A stretch of DNA of 64,000 nucleotides from Micractinium sp. NFX-FRZ (Eukaryota > Chlorophyta > Trebouxiophyceae > Chlorellales > Chlorellaceae). Below, one piece after another: positions 12,401 to 21,474 of this stretch. A program made the position numbers and the translations under genes. The stretch covers positions 1 through 64,000 of the forward strand of contig JAPTJF010000198.1 of NCBI GenBank assembly GCA_029339195.1. Direction: 5' to 3'. How positions within the stretch are numbered: the stretch's first letter is position 1; every line of letters begins with the position of its first letter. The notes beneath the pieces were generated by a model. That model made no database searches. It saw only the letters and a program-made list of their open reading frames with translations, and was not told where the DNA came from.

Positions 12401-15400
12401 GCTGTGCTGTGCGGCGGCGTGCTGTGCCGTCCATGCTTTTTATGAGGGAGGTTGCGATTGGGTTTGCACAACTGGCACTCTCCAGCAAGCAAACAACCAT
12501 CGTGCGCACCCTGGACCCGTGCCCGGTGCCTCGCGACTAAGCAAGCCTGCCCGCCCCACGGCTGCCTTTCTCAAAATAACATCCCCTCCCCTGTGCCGCG
12601 CTGCTTGCAAGTGCAGGCCAACAGCTGGGGCCTGGCTTTCGCTTGCCCCATGATAGGAGCCAAGCTGGTGCTGCCAGGTGCGCGTGCTGTCATGCGCTGT
12701 GGCAGCTCTTGCTGCTTTGGCTACCCACACCAAATGTGTTTTGAGTGCCCCAGGAAGCCGAGTGGCAGCCGAGTGGCCAGCGCCTTCTGCATCCCAGCTG
12801 ATGCGAGATGCGCGTCGACTCACGACTGACGTACGCGCCATCCTGTACATCCTGTTGCAGGCCCCTACCTGGATGGCGCCTCCATGTACCGCTGCTATGA
12901 GAGGCATGTATTTGCACCGACTCACGAGTGGCGTCCATGTGTTACCTTGTAACTCTTGGGCATCCCATGAACCTCTGTGCAGGCCCCTACCTGGATGGCG
13001 CCTCCGTGTACCAGCTCATGGAGGAGGTCCGGGTGACGCACACAGCGGTGAGCGGGGAGCACACGGAAGGCTCCCGTTTGCCTGCCTGTGCGCCTAAAGG
13101 CTAGGCTGCCTACTGCCTGCCTGCCTGCCTGACTGACTGTTCACTTGTTCACCTGCCCAGCCGGCCCTCCTGGCCATGGTGTGCTGCCCCTTCCTGGTTC
13201 TTCTGCGCCTCTTTTCTCATCCTTCCACAAGCCTCTTCCCATCCCCCCGCACCTGGGTGTGCGCCTTCTCGTCTCCCTCCCACCTCCCGCCCCCCGGCAG
13301 GGCGTGCCCACTGTGTGGATTGGCACTGCTGTATCACATCGCAATTAGCCTCACGCGCTGCTTGTTTGCCACCCCTTTCTTCTCATGTGCGCTGCCAACC
13401 CTCCCTCGGGCGAAGTTGTACCATTCGCCAGGCACTGTAGGACAAGCCCCCCCACCCCACCCCGCCCCCACCCCTTTCTTCTCCTCAACCACCTCTCCCA
13501 TCTTCCTCCCGGCAGGGCGTGCCCACCGTGTGGATGGGTCTGCTGGACCACATGGAAAAGAAGCGCCTGCGCCTCACAACCCTGCGCATGCTGGCGGTGG
13601 GGGGAGCCGCCTGCCCCAGGTGCGGAGAGGGGTCGCTGGGTGGGGCTGGGTGGGTGGGGGCCTCCCCCTGCTGTGCATGCTGGCAATGCTGGCCGCCGCC
13701 TGCCCCAGGGTGAAGGTGATGATTCGGTGGGTGTGCTGGCAAGGGGTCTTGCCATGTTGCGCATGCTGGCAGCAAAGGTGCTGCCTGCGCCAGGTGGGTG
13801 CTAGGGTATGGTGAATGCGAGTACGTTTGTGTGGGCAGTGTAGGGTGGCGGGGCGCACCTTTTTGCACATGCTGCCGGTGGGGACCACCCATGTGGATGC
13901 ACCCTATTATATTATATTTCATCATTATATTATTTTATTATTCCCCTTGGCCCTCCCCACCCCCTTGTGTAGGCACCTGATCGAGTTTTTCGAGGGGCAG
14001 CACGGGGTGGAGGTGCTGCAGCTGTGGGGGATGACGGAGCTGAGCCCGCTGGGCACGCTGGGCGCCATCAAGGTGGGTGCAGGCTTGAGGGCTGAGTTTG
14101 GAAACGACTTGGGCTGTACAACTGTACAACCCTGGTGGAGTGCAGACAAGCCAGCGCTGGGCATGCTGAGGGCCATCCAGGTGTGTAGGAGGTGAGGGCG
14201 GGGCGGGCGACCCGGGCTTGCCGGCACCAACGCTGTCATACCAGGCACATTTTGTTTGCAAGCATTGTTGCCTTCCTTCAAACCAGCTCGTCCCTGTGGA
14301 CCGTGTCACTTTTTACTGCAAGGCAGCTTGCAGCACCTGGGCCAGCAGGAGCGCATCTGTTTACTTATTCAACACGCATACATGTTTGTTCATGGTTTCT
14401 CTTGTTCTTCATGTCGCCCCCCTCCCTCTGCAGGGCAGCCTGCAGCACTTGGGCCAGGAGGAGCGCATCCGCCTGAAGCTGAAGCAGGGGCGGCCCGCCG
14501 TGCTCACCGACATGCGCATCGTGGATGAGGAGGGGAAGGAGGTGGCCTGGGACGGCAAGACGGCGGGGGAGCTGCAGGTATGAGGTTGTGGATGGGCGGA
14601 TGGGTGGATGGGCAGGGTGGAAACATGGGCTAGGGGGCAGGCGTGGGTGAGCTCCCCTTGCTTCCCTGCAGATGCGCCGCGTCTGCCACACCAACCCGAG
14701 TCGCCACCACAAGCAGCCCATCGCTTCCCCTTCCCTTCCGCCCTCCCTCCCCCTCCCTTTCGCCCCCCGGCAGGTGCGCGGCCCCACCACCATCAGCCGC
14801 TACTACAAGAGCGATGGGCCGGCCACCGACGCGGACAAGTGGTTCAACACGGGGGATGTGGCCACCATGGATGAGCTGGGGCACATGCAGGTGGGTGGGA
14901 GGGTGGGTTGGCTGGTTGGTTGTTGGCGTGTGGTACAATGTGTGCAGTACACGGTGTGGTACAAGGTTTAGCACAAGGTGAAGTGCAAGGTGTTTGGATG
15001 CGGTGCAAGTAGCCAGCAGGCGGGTACCCCGCTTCCTTGCCCTGTGAGCCCTGCATACCCACGCCGACGCCTGCACCCACACCTACCTCTTGCCCCACCC
15101 AACCTTTGCAGATCACCGACCGCTCCAAGGATGTCATCAAGAGCGGTGGCGAGTGGATCAGCAGCATTGAAATCGAAAACGCGGCGGCGGGGCACCCGCA
15201 GGTGGCAGGTGCGTGCCGGGTGTTGCTGGCATGCCGCTGGCAAGCCAGGCGGGCGGGCAAGTGCTCAGGCGGGAGCGCAGCACGCCGTTCCTGCTGCAGT
15301 GTTGTTTTGTTGGGCTGGCTGGCAGCCCAACCTGCGTGCCCCGCACAGCTGACCAAGGCGGAGGCCAGCAGCCTCATAGACAGGCTTAAGAAGGCGTGCC

Positions 15401-16711
15401 CGCCCTGCTGCCGAGCGCTGGGCAGGCGCCCCTCCTGAAGCTTGCCGATGGTCTGCTGGCCCCTGCCCTGGTCAGCTGCAAGGGGCAGGCAGGTTGGGCC
15501 TGCCATCCCTGCAGCTGAAACACCCTCCCCTGCTGCGTGCCTTTGTCAAGCTCCCGCTGGGCAGGAATGCAGCACGCGCTCCGTGCTGTGGGGCACAGCA
15601 CCGCCGCCCGCGCGGTCACCGCTGCACGTGCAAGAGGGCTCCCGCCCCGCAGGCAAATGGCTTGCACCAGTAACACCCACTAACACCCACTCCCTTTTCT
15701 CCCGGCCTGCTGCAGAGGCTGCTGTGATTGCCATGCCCGATGAGAAGTGGGGGGAGCGGCCGCTGCTGGTGGTGGCGCCCAAGGAGGGGCAGGTGGGTGG
15801 GGGCTTTTCAGTGGGGCACTAAGAGCTGGGGCAGGGCGCTGACGTGTGCCCAGAGGAGCAGCACATGCAAGGCAGCAGTTGGCAGGGTGATGTTGGCGCC
15901 GATGGAGGGGCAGGCGGGTGGGGTGCTCAGCTGGCACTTGCGCCCTGGGGCTCTGGGGCAGGCACTGGGGGGTGGGTCTGAGATGTGGAGCAAGGCAAAC
16001 GGTGCGCATGGCTGGCAGAAGCAGACAGGGGCAGGGCACAGAGGTCTCGAGGCGCTTCACGTGCTGCTCCAGGCGGCGTACGTGCGCAGCCGCTGCAGCT
16101 CCGGGGGCGGCCTCCTGAGGCAGGCCCGGCTGCCGCCCTCGACCTACCCCTGAATGCTGGCAACCGCTCTCCTTCTCACGCCTGCCGCCTGACGCCCTGC
16201 CGCAATGCCCAGAGCAAACCGTGCCCCGAGACGGCAGGGTGGCCCTCCCATTCCTCTCGGCCACTGCTACACTCAACCCTTCCCCACCCCTGTCCCTGTC
16301 TACCTCCCTGCCCCCCTGGCCCCGCAGTCCCCCAGCCGTGAAGACGTGCTGGGCTATTTGGAGGGCAAGGTGGCCCGCTGGTGGATGCCCGACGACGTGG
16401 TGTTTGTCAAGGGTGGGTGCAGGGCAGTTCCGCGGCTGGGTGTGGGTTGTTGACAAGGGTGGAAGAGTGGTTTACCGGCTGCAATTTGCTAGTCGGTGTG
16501 GTAAGTAGGTTGGTGAGTTGGGAGTTGAGAGGAGCTGCTTGCCACCCGGTGACATCAGCAAGCCCATACCAGTTCGTCTCAACCCACCGCCTGGCTCATG
16601 TTTGCCCGTCATCGTGCAGAGATCCCGCACACCGCCACCGGCAAGATCAGCAAGCTCACGCTGCGCAAGCAGTTTGAGGGGCACCGCCCCCAGCCCCGCT
16701 CCCGCATGTGA
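9422..16711 (+). CDS. Bacterial-type acyl-CoA synthetase (AlkK/DmdB superfamily), probably peroxisomal
   Basis: Activates a carboxylic acid to its acyl-CoA through an acyl-AMP. Eighteen exons: 9422-9502, 9797-9903, 10108-10164, 10456-10546, 10986-11079, 11406-11473, 11849-11941, 12266-12379, 12617-12677, 12983-13047, 13516-13619, 13973-14072, 14434-14577, 14774-14890, 15112-15208, 15716-15792, 16328-16412, 16620-16711. All phases agree and give 548 residues. Motifs: [10 protein letters not shown] (about 188-197), WGMTE (330-334), TGD (419-421), [15 protein letters not shown], and the catalytic TGK Lys at about 527. The start [10 protein letters not shown] resembles proteobacterial fatty-acyl or methylthiopropionyl-CoA ligases, and the protein aligns with them end to end from memory. 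It ends SRM, a known plant PTS1 tripeptide. The substrate is not predictable. Eight introns hold copies of exon edges. Confidence 0.93.
9545..9690 (+). repeat. Exon-1 donor copies in intron 1 of the ligase gene
   Basis: The exon end and donor (GCAGGAG then GTGAGGGGCAGG) at 9503 recurs with GT at 9572 and 9650, steps of 69 and 78 bases. Flanking intron words such as CTGGGCCTGGCACC are copied too. Confidence 0.85.
10575..10925 (+). repeat. Donor and acceptor exon-edge copies in intron 4 of the ligase gene
   Basis: Donor side: the exon-4 end CGCCGAG/GTGGG (GT at 10547) recurs as CGCCGAG or GCTGAG followed by GT at 10589, 10623, 10661 and 10697, about every 34-42 bases. Acceptor side: the start of exon 5 (AGCATCATACTGGCAGACGC, from 10986) is echoed at about 10735-10760, 10828-10855 and 10895-10920. 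Confidence 0.85.
11545..11605 (+). repeat. Exon-6 end copy in intron 6 of the ligase gene
   Basis: GCTGTGCTAGGAGGGTCTGC plus TGGAGGAAGAG and GTGAGG (GT at 11594) copies the exon-6 end at GT 11474, 120 bases away. The copy has TAG where the exon has TAC, so it could not be read through. Confidence 0.9.
12840..12905 (+). repeat. Near-identical copy of the exon-10 start in intron 9 of the ligase gene
   Basis: From 12861 the sequence repeats the exon-10 start (12983) for about 35 bases with one or two changes, preceded by an intact TTGCAG acceptor. The step is 122 bases. Upstream intron words (ACTCACGA near 12815 and 12920) repeat at nearly the same distance. Confidence 0.93.
13270..13345 (+). 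repeat. Copy of the exon-11 start in intron 10 of the ligase gene
   Basis: GGCGTGCCCACTGTGTGGAT from 13301, with its own GGCAG acceptor, copies the exon start at 13516 ([10 protein letters not shown]), a 215-base step. The translated copy reads [10 protein letters not shown]. Confidence 0.92.
13670..13890 (+). repeat. Ladder of exon-11 end copies in intron 11 of the ligase gene
   Basis: The exon end GCATGCTGGC...GCCTGCCCCAG with donor at 13620 recurs with GT at 13710 and 13794, and as a weaker GCACATGCTGCCGGTGGGGA near 13864. The steps are about 90 and 84 bases. The third copy has a good CAG/GTGGGT donor. Confidence 0.88.
14150..14375 (+). repeat. Exon-12 end and exon-13 start copies in intron 12 of the ligase gene
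   Basis: Donor side: GGGCATGCTGAGGGCCATCC then AG/GTGTGT (GT at 14181) copies the exon-12 end at 14073. Acceptor side: AAGGCAGCTTGCAGCACCTG with GGCCAGCAGGAGCGCATC from 14323 copies the exon-13 start at 14434 ([12 protein letters not shown]). Both steps are about 110 bases. Confidence 0.92.
15885..15930 (+). repeat. Exon-16 end copy in intron 16 of the ligase gene
   Basis: TTGGCGCCGATGGAGGGGCA followed by GGCGGGTGGGG copies the exon end GGCGCCCAAGGAGGGGCAG with donor at 15793, a 121-base step. The copied donor is GC instead of GT. Confidence 0.85.
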
Positions 16712-17195
16712 GGGCGAGGCGCGGCTCCGCATGGCAGCGGCCCAGCCACGCTCGCGCCTTTGGCAAAGAAGATGTGGAGTGGTGGTGGGCGCTACATTGC
16801 ACCATGCGGGCAGCCCAATGCTGCACTTGTGTCTGCCATGCCGGCCCGTTTTCGCTCGCCACTCCCCGCACACATCATACGCCACTGGCAGACTGCCACT
16901 GGTAATGGCATTACCAGGCTGTATCCATTGCTGTGCTTTGCTGAGGCCACTGACTGATTGCATTCGTGTTTGTGTTGATTAAAGCGCATGCAAACCAAGG
17001 TCTATACACCCCGACAGAAAGAGCGGGACGGTGCAGCGGGGTGCAAGAGCGGCGGCTGGCGATGCCAGCGGTGCTGCCCTCCTCAGCATCATAGGCAGCA
17101 CCGTCAGGCTCGGCACGCGCAGCATGAGAGCCGTTGCCAGCAGCAGCATGGAAATTCCTCAGCACCACGCGCTGAGCTCTTCACAGCTCCTGGGT
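16712..17195. other. Intergenic, convergent 3' ends
   Basis: Nearly 500 bases between the stops of the ligase gene and the Gln-rich orphan. It should contain both 3' untranslated regions; nothing else was recognised. Confidence 0.55.
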
Positions 17196-20024
17196 CTACG
17201 ACAGGGCCATCTCCAGCTTCTCCTCGAGCCCCTCCCAATCCTCCTCTGCCTCGCCGCCCGTGCACAGCACCAGTGCGTCGAAAATGTCGCGCTGCTGCTT
17301 CCGGCTGTACCGGCCCCACCCTCCCAGGGCATCCTGCAGGCACAGAGGGGCCAAACTTGAGGGTTTCTTTTAGGTCCGGCGCGCAAAGAGCCAAAGGGGA
17401 ATGGGACAGCGCAAATGCTGCCGCTAGTCAGGCGCACGCAGCGGCAGACGGTAGACTGGCGGGCAAGCTTGCCTGCCTCCCACCCTGGGCCCACCTTGAG
17501 GTGCTTCCCGCCAATGCCAGCCAGGGCGAGGTACTTGAGTGCTGAGTGCCCATCGCTGCCTGGGTTGCCCGGATCTGCATTGGCCAGCGCCTCCCGAGCC
17601 TGCTGCTTCATGCGTGCTACAGCCTCCAGCTTCCGTGCCGCCAGGGCAGCCGCCACCTGAGCCTCTGCGTCTGCCTGCCGGCCAGGCAAGCCACGGGCAG
17701 CATGAGCACATGAGGCCTCAGCAGCAGAGCTGGGGGTCGGTTGCTGCGTCTGCTGTGCCTGCTGTGCCTGCTGCGCTGCGATGACATCACCCTCATGCTG
17801 TGGCGGGCTCAGCGGGGAGGCTGCTCCCACCGGCGTCGGTGCTGCTGCAGCGTCTGCGCATGCGTCCGAGGCAAGAGCGGCGGCACCTGCGCCTGTACCC
17901 GTGGACAGCACCGCCAGCTGAGGCTGCACAGGGTGCTGCTGCTCTGCCGGCTGCTGATGCTGCGCAGGGTGCAGTTGCCCTGCCGGCTGCTGAGGCCGCA
18001 CGAAATGCAGGTGCACCTTGGGTGCCCGCAAGCCAGACTGCGGCTGCTCCGGCACCTCACACCTCGGCACCGATGGCTCCTGCCCCCGACGCTGCTCAGC
18101 TTGGGGCACTAAGTGCTGCTGCTCAGGCTGTGCACCAACCGTACCAGGCGCCTGCCATCCCACAACCCGCTCTCCTTCTTGCATTGCCCCGTGCCGCTGC
18201 CGCTGCCGGCCGTCTCCAGGCTGCCGCTGTGCTGGCAGCAGCAGCTGTGGCTGCTCTGCCGGCGGCTCCAGCAATGCCAAGACGCTCGCCTGTGCATGCT
18301 GCGTGCGCTGCTCAGCTGCCTGCTCCTGCAGCGGCTGCTGCTGCTGCTGCTGCTGTCTAACTGCCCCTGCGCCTTGCGCTGCTACACGTGTGCACGCGAC
18401 CTCGTGTCCCTCCTGCTCCTCCACCTCCTGCTCCTCCTCCGAGGAGTCCTCCTGCTCCTCCGCCACATCTTCGCGCGGCAGGACCCACGCCAGCCACGCC
18501 TGCATGTGCTCAACATCCTTGATCCCCCTGCAGATTGTTCCGGGGTGGTGTGCACGTCAGCATTGCCTGTGAACCACCCAGCACCAGCCCACCGACTAAG
18601 AAGGATGCCAGAGATTGCGGCGGGCTTGCGCTAAAGTTGTGCTGCGTGTCATTCTAAGACTTAACTGAAAGACTGGCACGCACGGCAAGCTGATGGTGAG
18701 AGGGAAAGTGAGCTTGTTAGAGAAGAGCCGGTTCAGCAGGAACACGGTTGCCGTACTTACTTGAGTTGCTCCACCAGTGCAGCATCATGCCTGTACTCCG
18801 CGCCACGCACGCTAAGCTTCAAATAATGCAGTGACTGCACCAGGCACGAAGCAAGTGCAAGGGGATGGCGGCAGGTATTGCTGGTATGTATACACAGGAT
18901 CAAGATGGAGAAAAGCGGACTGCAAGGCCGTGTCCCGGCGGCGGCACTGAGCACAGAGGCGTGTGCTCCCAATCTGAAACCAGCAAAGCACTCCAATTGC
19001 GCACACGTGTGCCTGCCTGGCTGCCCGCCGTTTGCATGCTCACACCCACAACGCACCTTGCCCTCCGCCACACGCCTCCAAACTTGATAGAGGTCGGAAG
19101 CTACTGCCGCCTCTGCGCGGCGTGGCCACGTCAATGACCTGCGCACTTTGTGTACAACAAACTGCATAGCGTGGAGGTGGGCAGGGTGGAGCAGTGCTAA
19201 TCAAAAAGGGGAATCAGGCAGGGGAAAGAAGGATGGGCAAGAATGCAGCAAGGGATGTGAGCAGGCAGGTGAGCAAGCGAGCAGGCCACCAGGCAAGCAG
19301 CAAAGAACGCAAGCCCTTCCCTCGCCTCCGCTGCTGCACCCTGCTGCGCCCCTCACATACGACCCACCCGGCCATTGGACTCACCTGCAGGCGGTACGTG
19401 CCGTGGGCACAACGTTCCTGCACACTGGGCAACTTCTGGCCCTCTGGCAGCCCAGCTGCCAGCTGCAGAGCCCGCGCAATGATGGCAGGCCGCTCCCCTG
19501 GCAGCGCTGTGCCCGCCTGCTGCGCTTGCAGCTCTGCGGGGCGCTGGTCTTGCCGCTGGTGCGCCCGACAGACCCCTCCCAGCTGCTGCTGCCCTTCCAG
19601 CTGCTGCTGCCCTCCCAGCTGCTGCTGCCCTTCCAGCTGCTGCGCCCCTTCCAGCTGCTGCGGCCGCTCTACCACGAGCCCGTCCCCTTGCCCGTGCTCT
19701 CGCGCTTGCTGTGGCGCTGCCTGCTGCCCAGCGACACCCGCCTCGTCTGCCGCTGCAGCTGATCTTCTGATGTGCTCCACCATGCAAGGGGCGCCGTCCG
19801 ACATGGCGCCCAGGGCGGTGGGCCTCTTCGCTGCCACCTCGCCTGCTGCCCCATCCTCGTCTGCCGGGTGCTTGCGCTTGCGCCCGCCACCGCCTCCGGC
19901 CTCAGCCTCACATGCTGCCGCCACTGGCGCACTGCCACCCGGCATGCCTGTTGGCTGGGTCTGACAGGCAGTCTTGCACCTGCAGTCCACAGCCACAATC
20001 TGTTGCTGCTGCTCCGCCTGCTCG

Positions 20025-20066
<42 letters not shown>

Positions 20067-20572
20067 GCCTGCTGTGGCTGCTGCTGTGCTCGCTGCTGTT
20101 CTGGCTGCTCATGCTGCAGTGCTGGCTGCGGCAGTGACAGCGGCGACTGCACCTCCTGCTTCAACTGCACATGCCCCTGCTCATCCTGCTCCTGATCGGA
20201 CAGGCATGGTGACTGCTGCTCTGACAGGCACAGCTGCTGTTGCCACGGCAAATGTGCCTGCCAATCAGGAAGCTGCGCCGTGTGCTGTTCTGAGGCACGT
20301 GTCACCTGCTGTCTGGGTGACGCTGATGGCTGCTGTGAGGAAGGCTGCCCGCACAGCAGTGGCACCACTCGCCGCACAACAGAGTCTGCCGGCGCTGCAA
20401 TCCCCTTGCTGCAGGCTGAGCGGACGGGCGGTGCACGTGCCGACGGGCTGGCGGCCGCTACGGCTTCTGCAGCCTCCGCATATGCTGCTGCCGCCGAATC
20501 TATGTCTGCCTGTTGGACCTCTGCCTTGATTTGAGCTTCACATCTGGCGGCATCCGATGCGCGGCTCCCCAT
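17196..20572 (-). CDS. Large Gln-rich orphan protein
   Basis: Five exons: 19385-20572, 19057-19161, 18761-18834, 17495-18527 and 17196-17333, with consistent phases and 845 residues. I do not recognise a family. The first exon encodes long Gln-rich tracts, a Lys/Arg cluster GGRKRKHPADED that could act as a nuclear signal, and a pentapeptide repeat of QQLEG/QQLGG type. Exons 1-3 encode the only compact-looking segment: HGTYRLQFVVHKVRRSLTWP, then RRAEAAVASDLYQVWRRVAE and LVEQLKGIKDVEHMQAWLAW. Its YRLQ...AAVASDL pattern is faintly like an AP2 domain, but this is weak. A DSSEEEQEVEEQEG acidic stretch and more Gln repeats follow, and the C-terminus (GGWGRYSRKQQRDIFDALVL) is again compact. It may be a nuclear regulator; this is inference only. 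Confidence 0.7.
20027..20066 (-). repeat. CTG/CAG triplet run coding poly-Gln
   Basis: About 13 uninterrupted CTG units on the plus strand encode the longest Gln run of the orphan protein. A shorter run lies at about 18337-18357. Confidence 0.9.
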
Positions 20573-21474
20573 CGCAGAGCTGCTGGCTGGGCTGCCACCA
20601 CAGGGTCGACCGCCGCCGCCGCCAGGCACAGCCGGCCGCCACTGGGCGTTGCAGGGTGGCTCGCCCGGGCTCTATAGCTGTCCCGGTACAACAGATAAGC
20701 CGCGGAGAGGCTCTCACGACGGTCCCGGAGGGGGCCTCGTTGCCGATGGAGGTGGCGCACACTTCCGAGGGGTTGGCCCCTTGAGGGCTGCGCCCGCTCC
20801 GGCTGCAACGGATACAACACGGGAGTAGGGTCCCGGAATTTATGCCCGATGGGTGAATTTGCCGGGAGGGAGCCCGCGGCAGTTCACATGCCAAAGCACG
20901 CTCAGCATAGCCCTGTCCAAGACAGAGGTACTAATGTACAAACTACCCACAGAGGTATACTTTCTATTAGTACCTCTGTCCAAGATCACAACCAAAGACC
21001 AGTCCCTGACCTGCTGGCACGAATAGCACCAACCCTCCATGCCTGCATCTACACCTACCTGCAAAGCGCTCCCGCCCGTGCCCTGGCCCTCGCCGCCCGC
21101 CACTCTCAGCCTCTCATCACTGTCCCCATCCCTGCCCTGCTCCCACCCTGCCACACGTGTCCGGTGCACCTCCCCAGGTGGCCCCGCTGGCAGCCTGCAC
21201 GCCAGCCTGCCAGCCCACATCAGCCCTGGTATCGCTGCTGCCCGCTGGTTGCTACCCTGCCTGCATGACACGCGTACATGAGCCAGCGCTTACGCTGCCG
21301 CATGATGCTGCACTCCCTGCCCTTCACCCGCTAGCATACCTCCACTGCCTGTTTGACGATGCTTTTGTGTTCACAGGATTTGAGTGTTGCAATGCCACAC
21401 TGGATACCAAAACACAGGAGGGCAGGGGGCCGGAACACTCCATGGCATCACAGCTACTGCAGCAGCTGCTACGC
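20573..21474. other. Upstream region of the Gln-rich gene and 3' end of the SGNH gene
   Basis: About 0.9 kb between two minus-strand genes. It holds a CTCTATAG stretch near 20670 (roughly 100 bases before the ATG of the Gln-rich gene), an inverted repeat at 20921-20980, and otherwise short open frames without recognisable products. Confidence 0.5.
20921..20980. repeat. Perfect 15-bp inverted repeat with 30-base loop
   Basis: GACAGAGGTACTAAT at 20921-20935 is exactly complementary to ATTAGTACCTCTGTC at 20966-20980. A partial third copy, ACAGAGGTATA, lies in the loop. CTGTCCAAGA occurs at the left edge (20913) and at the right edge (20976). The region is AT-richer than its surroundings. It may be a small fold-back element or a regulatory hairpin. 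Confidence 0.9.

Noticed and set aside
19669..20137. Long Ser-, Cys- or Leu-rich open frames over the poly-Gln region
   Set aside because: They arise from the CTG/CAG tract and GC-rich codon use; only the Gln frame joins to spliced exons.
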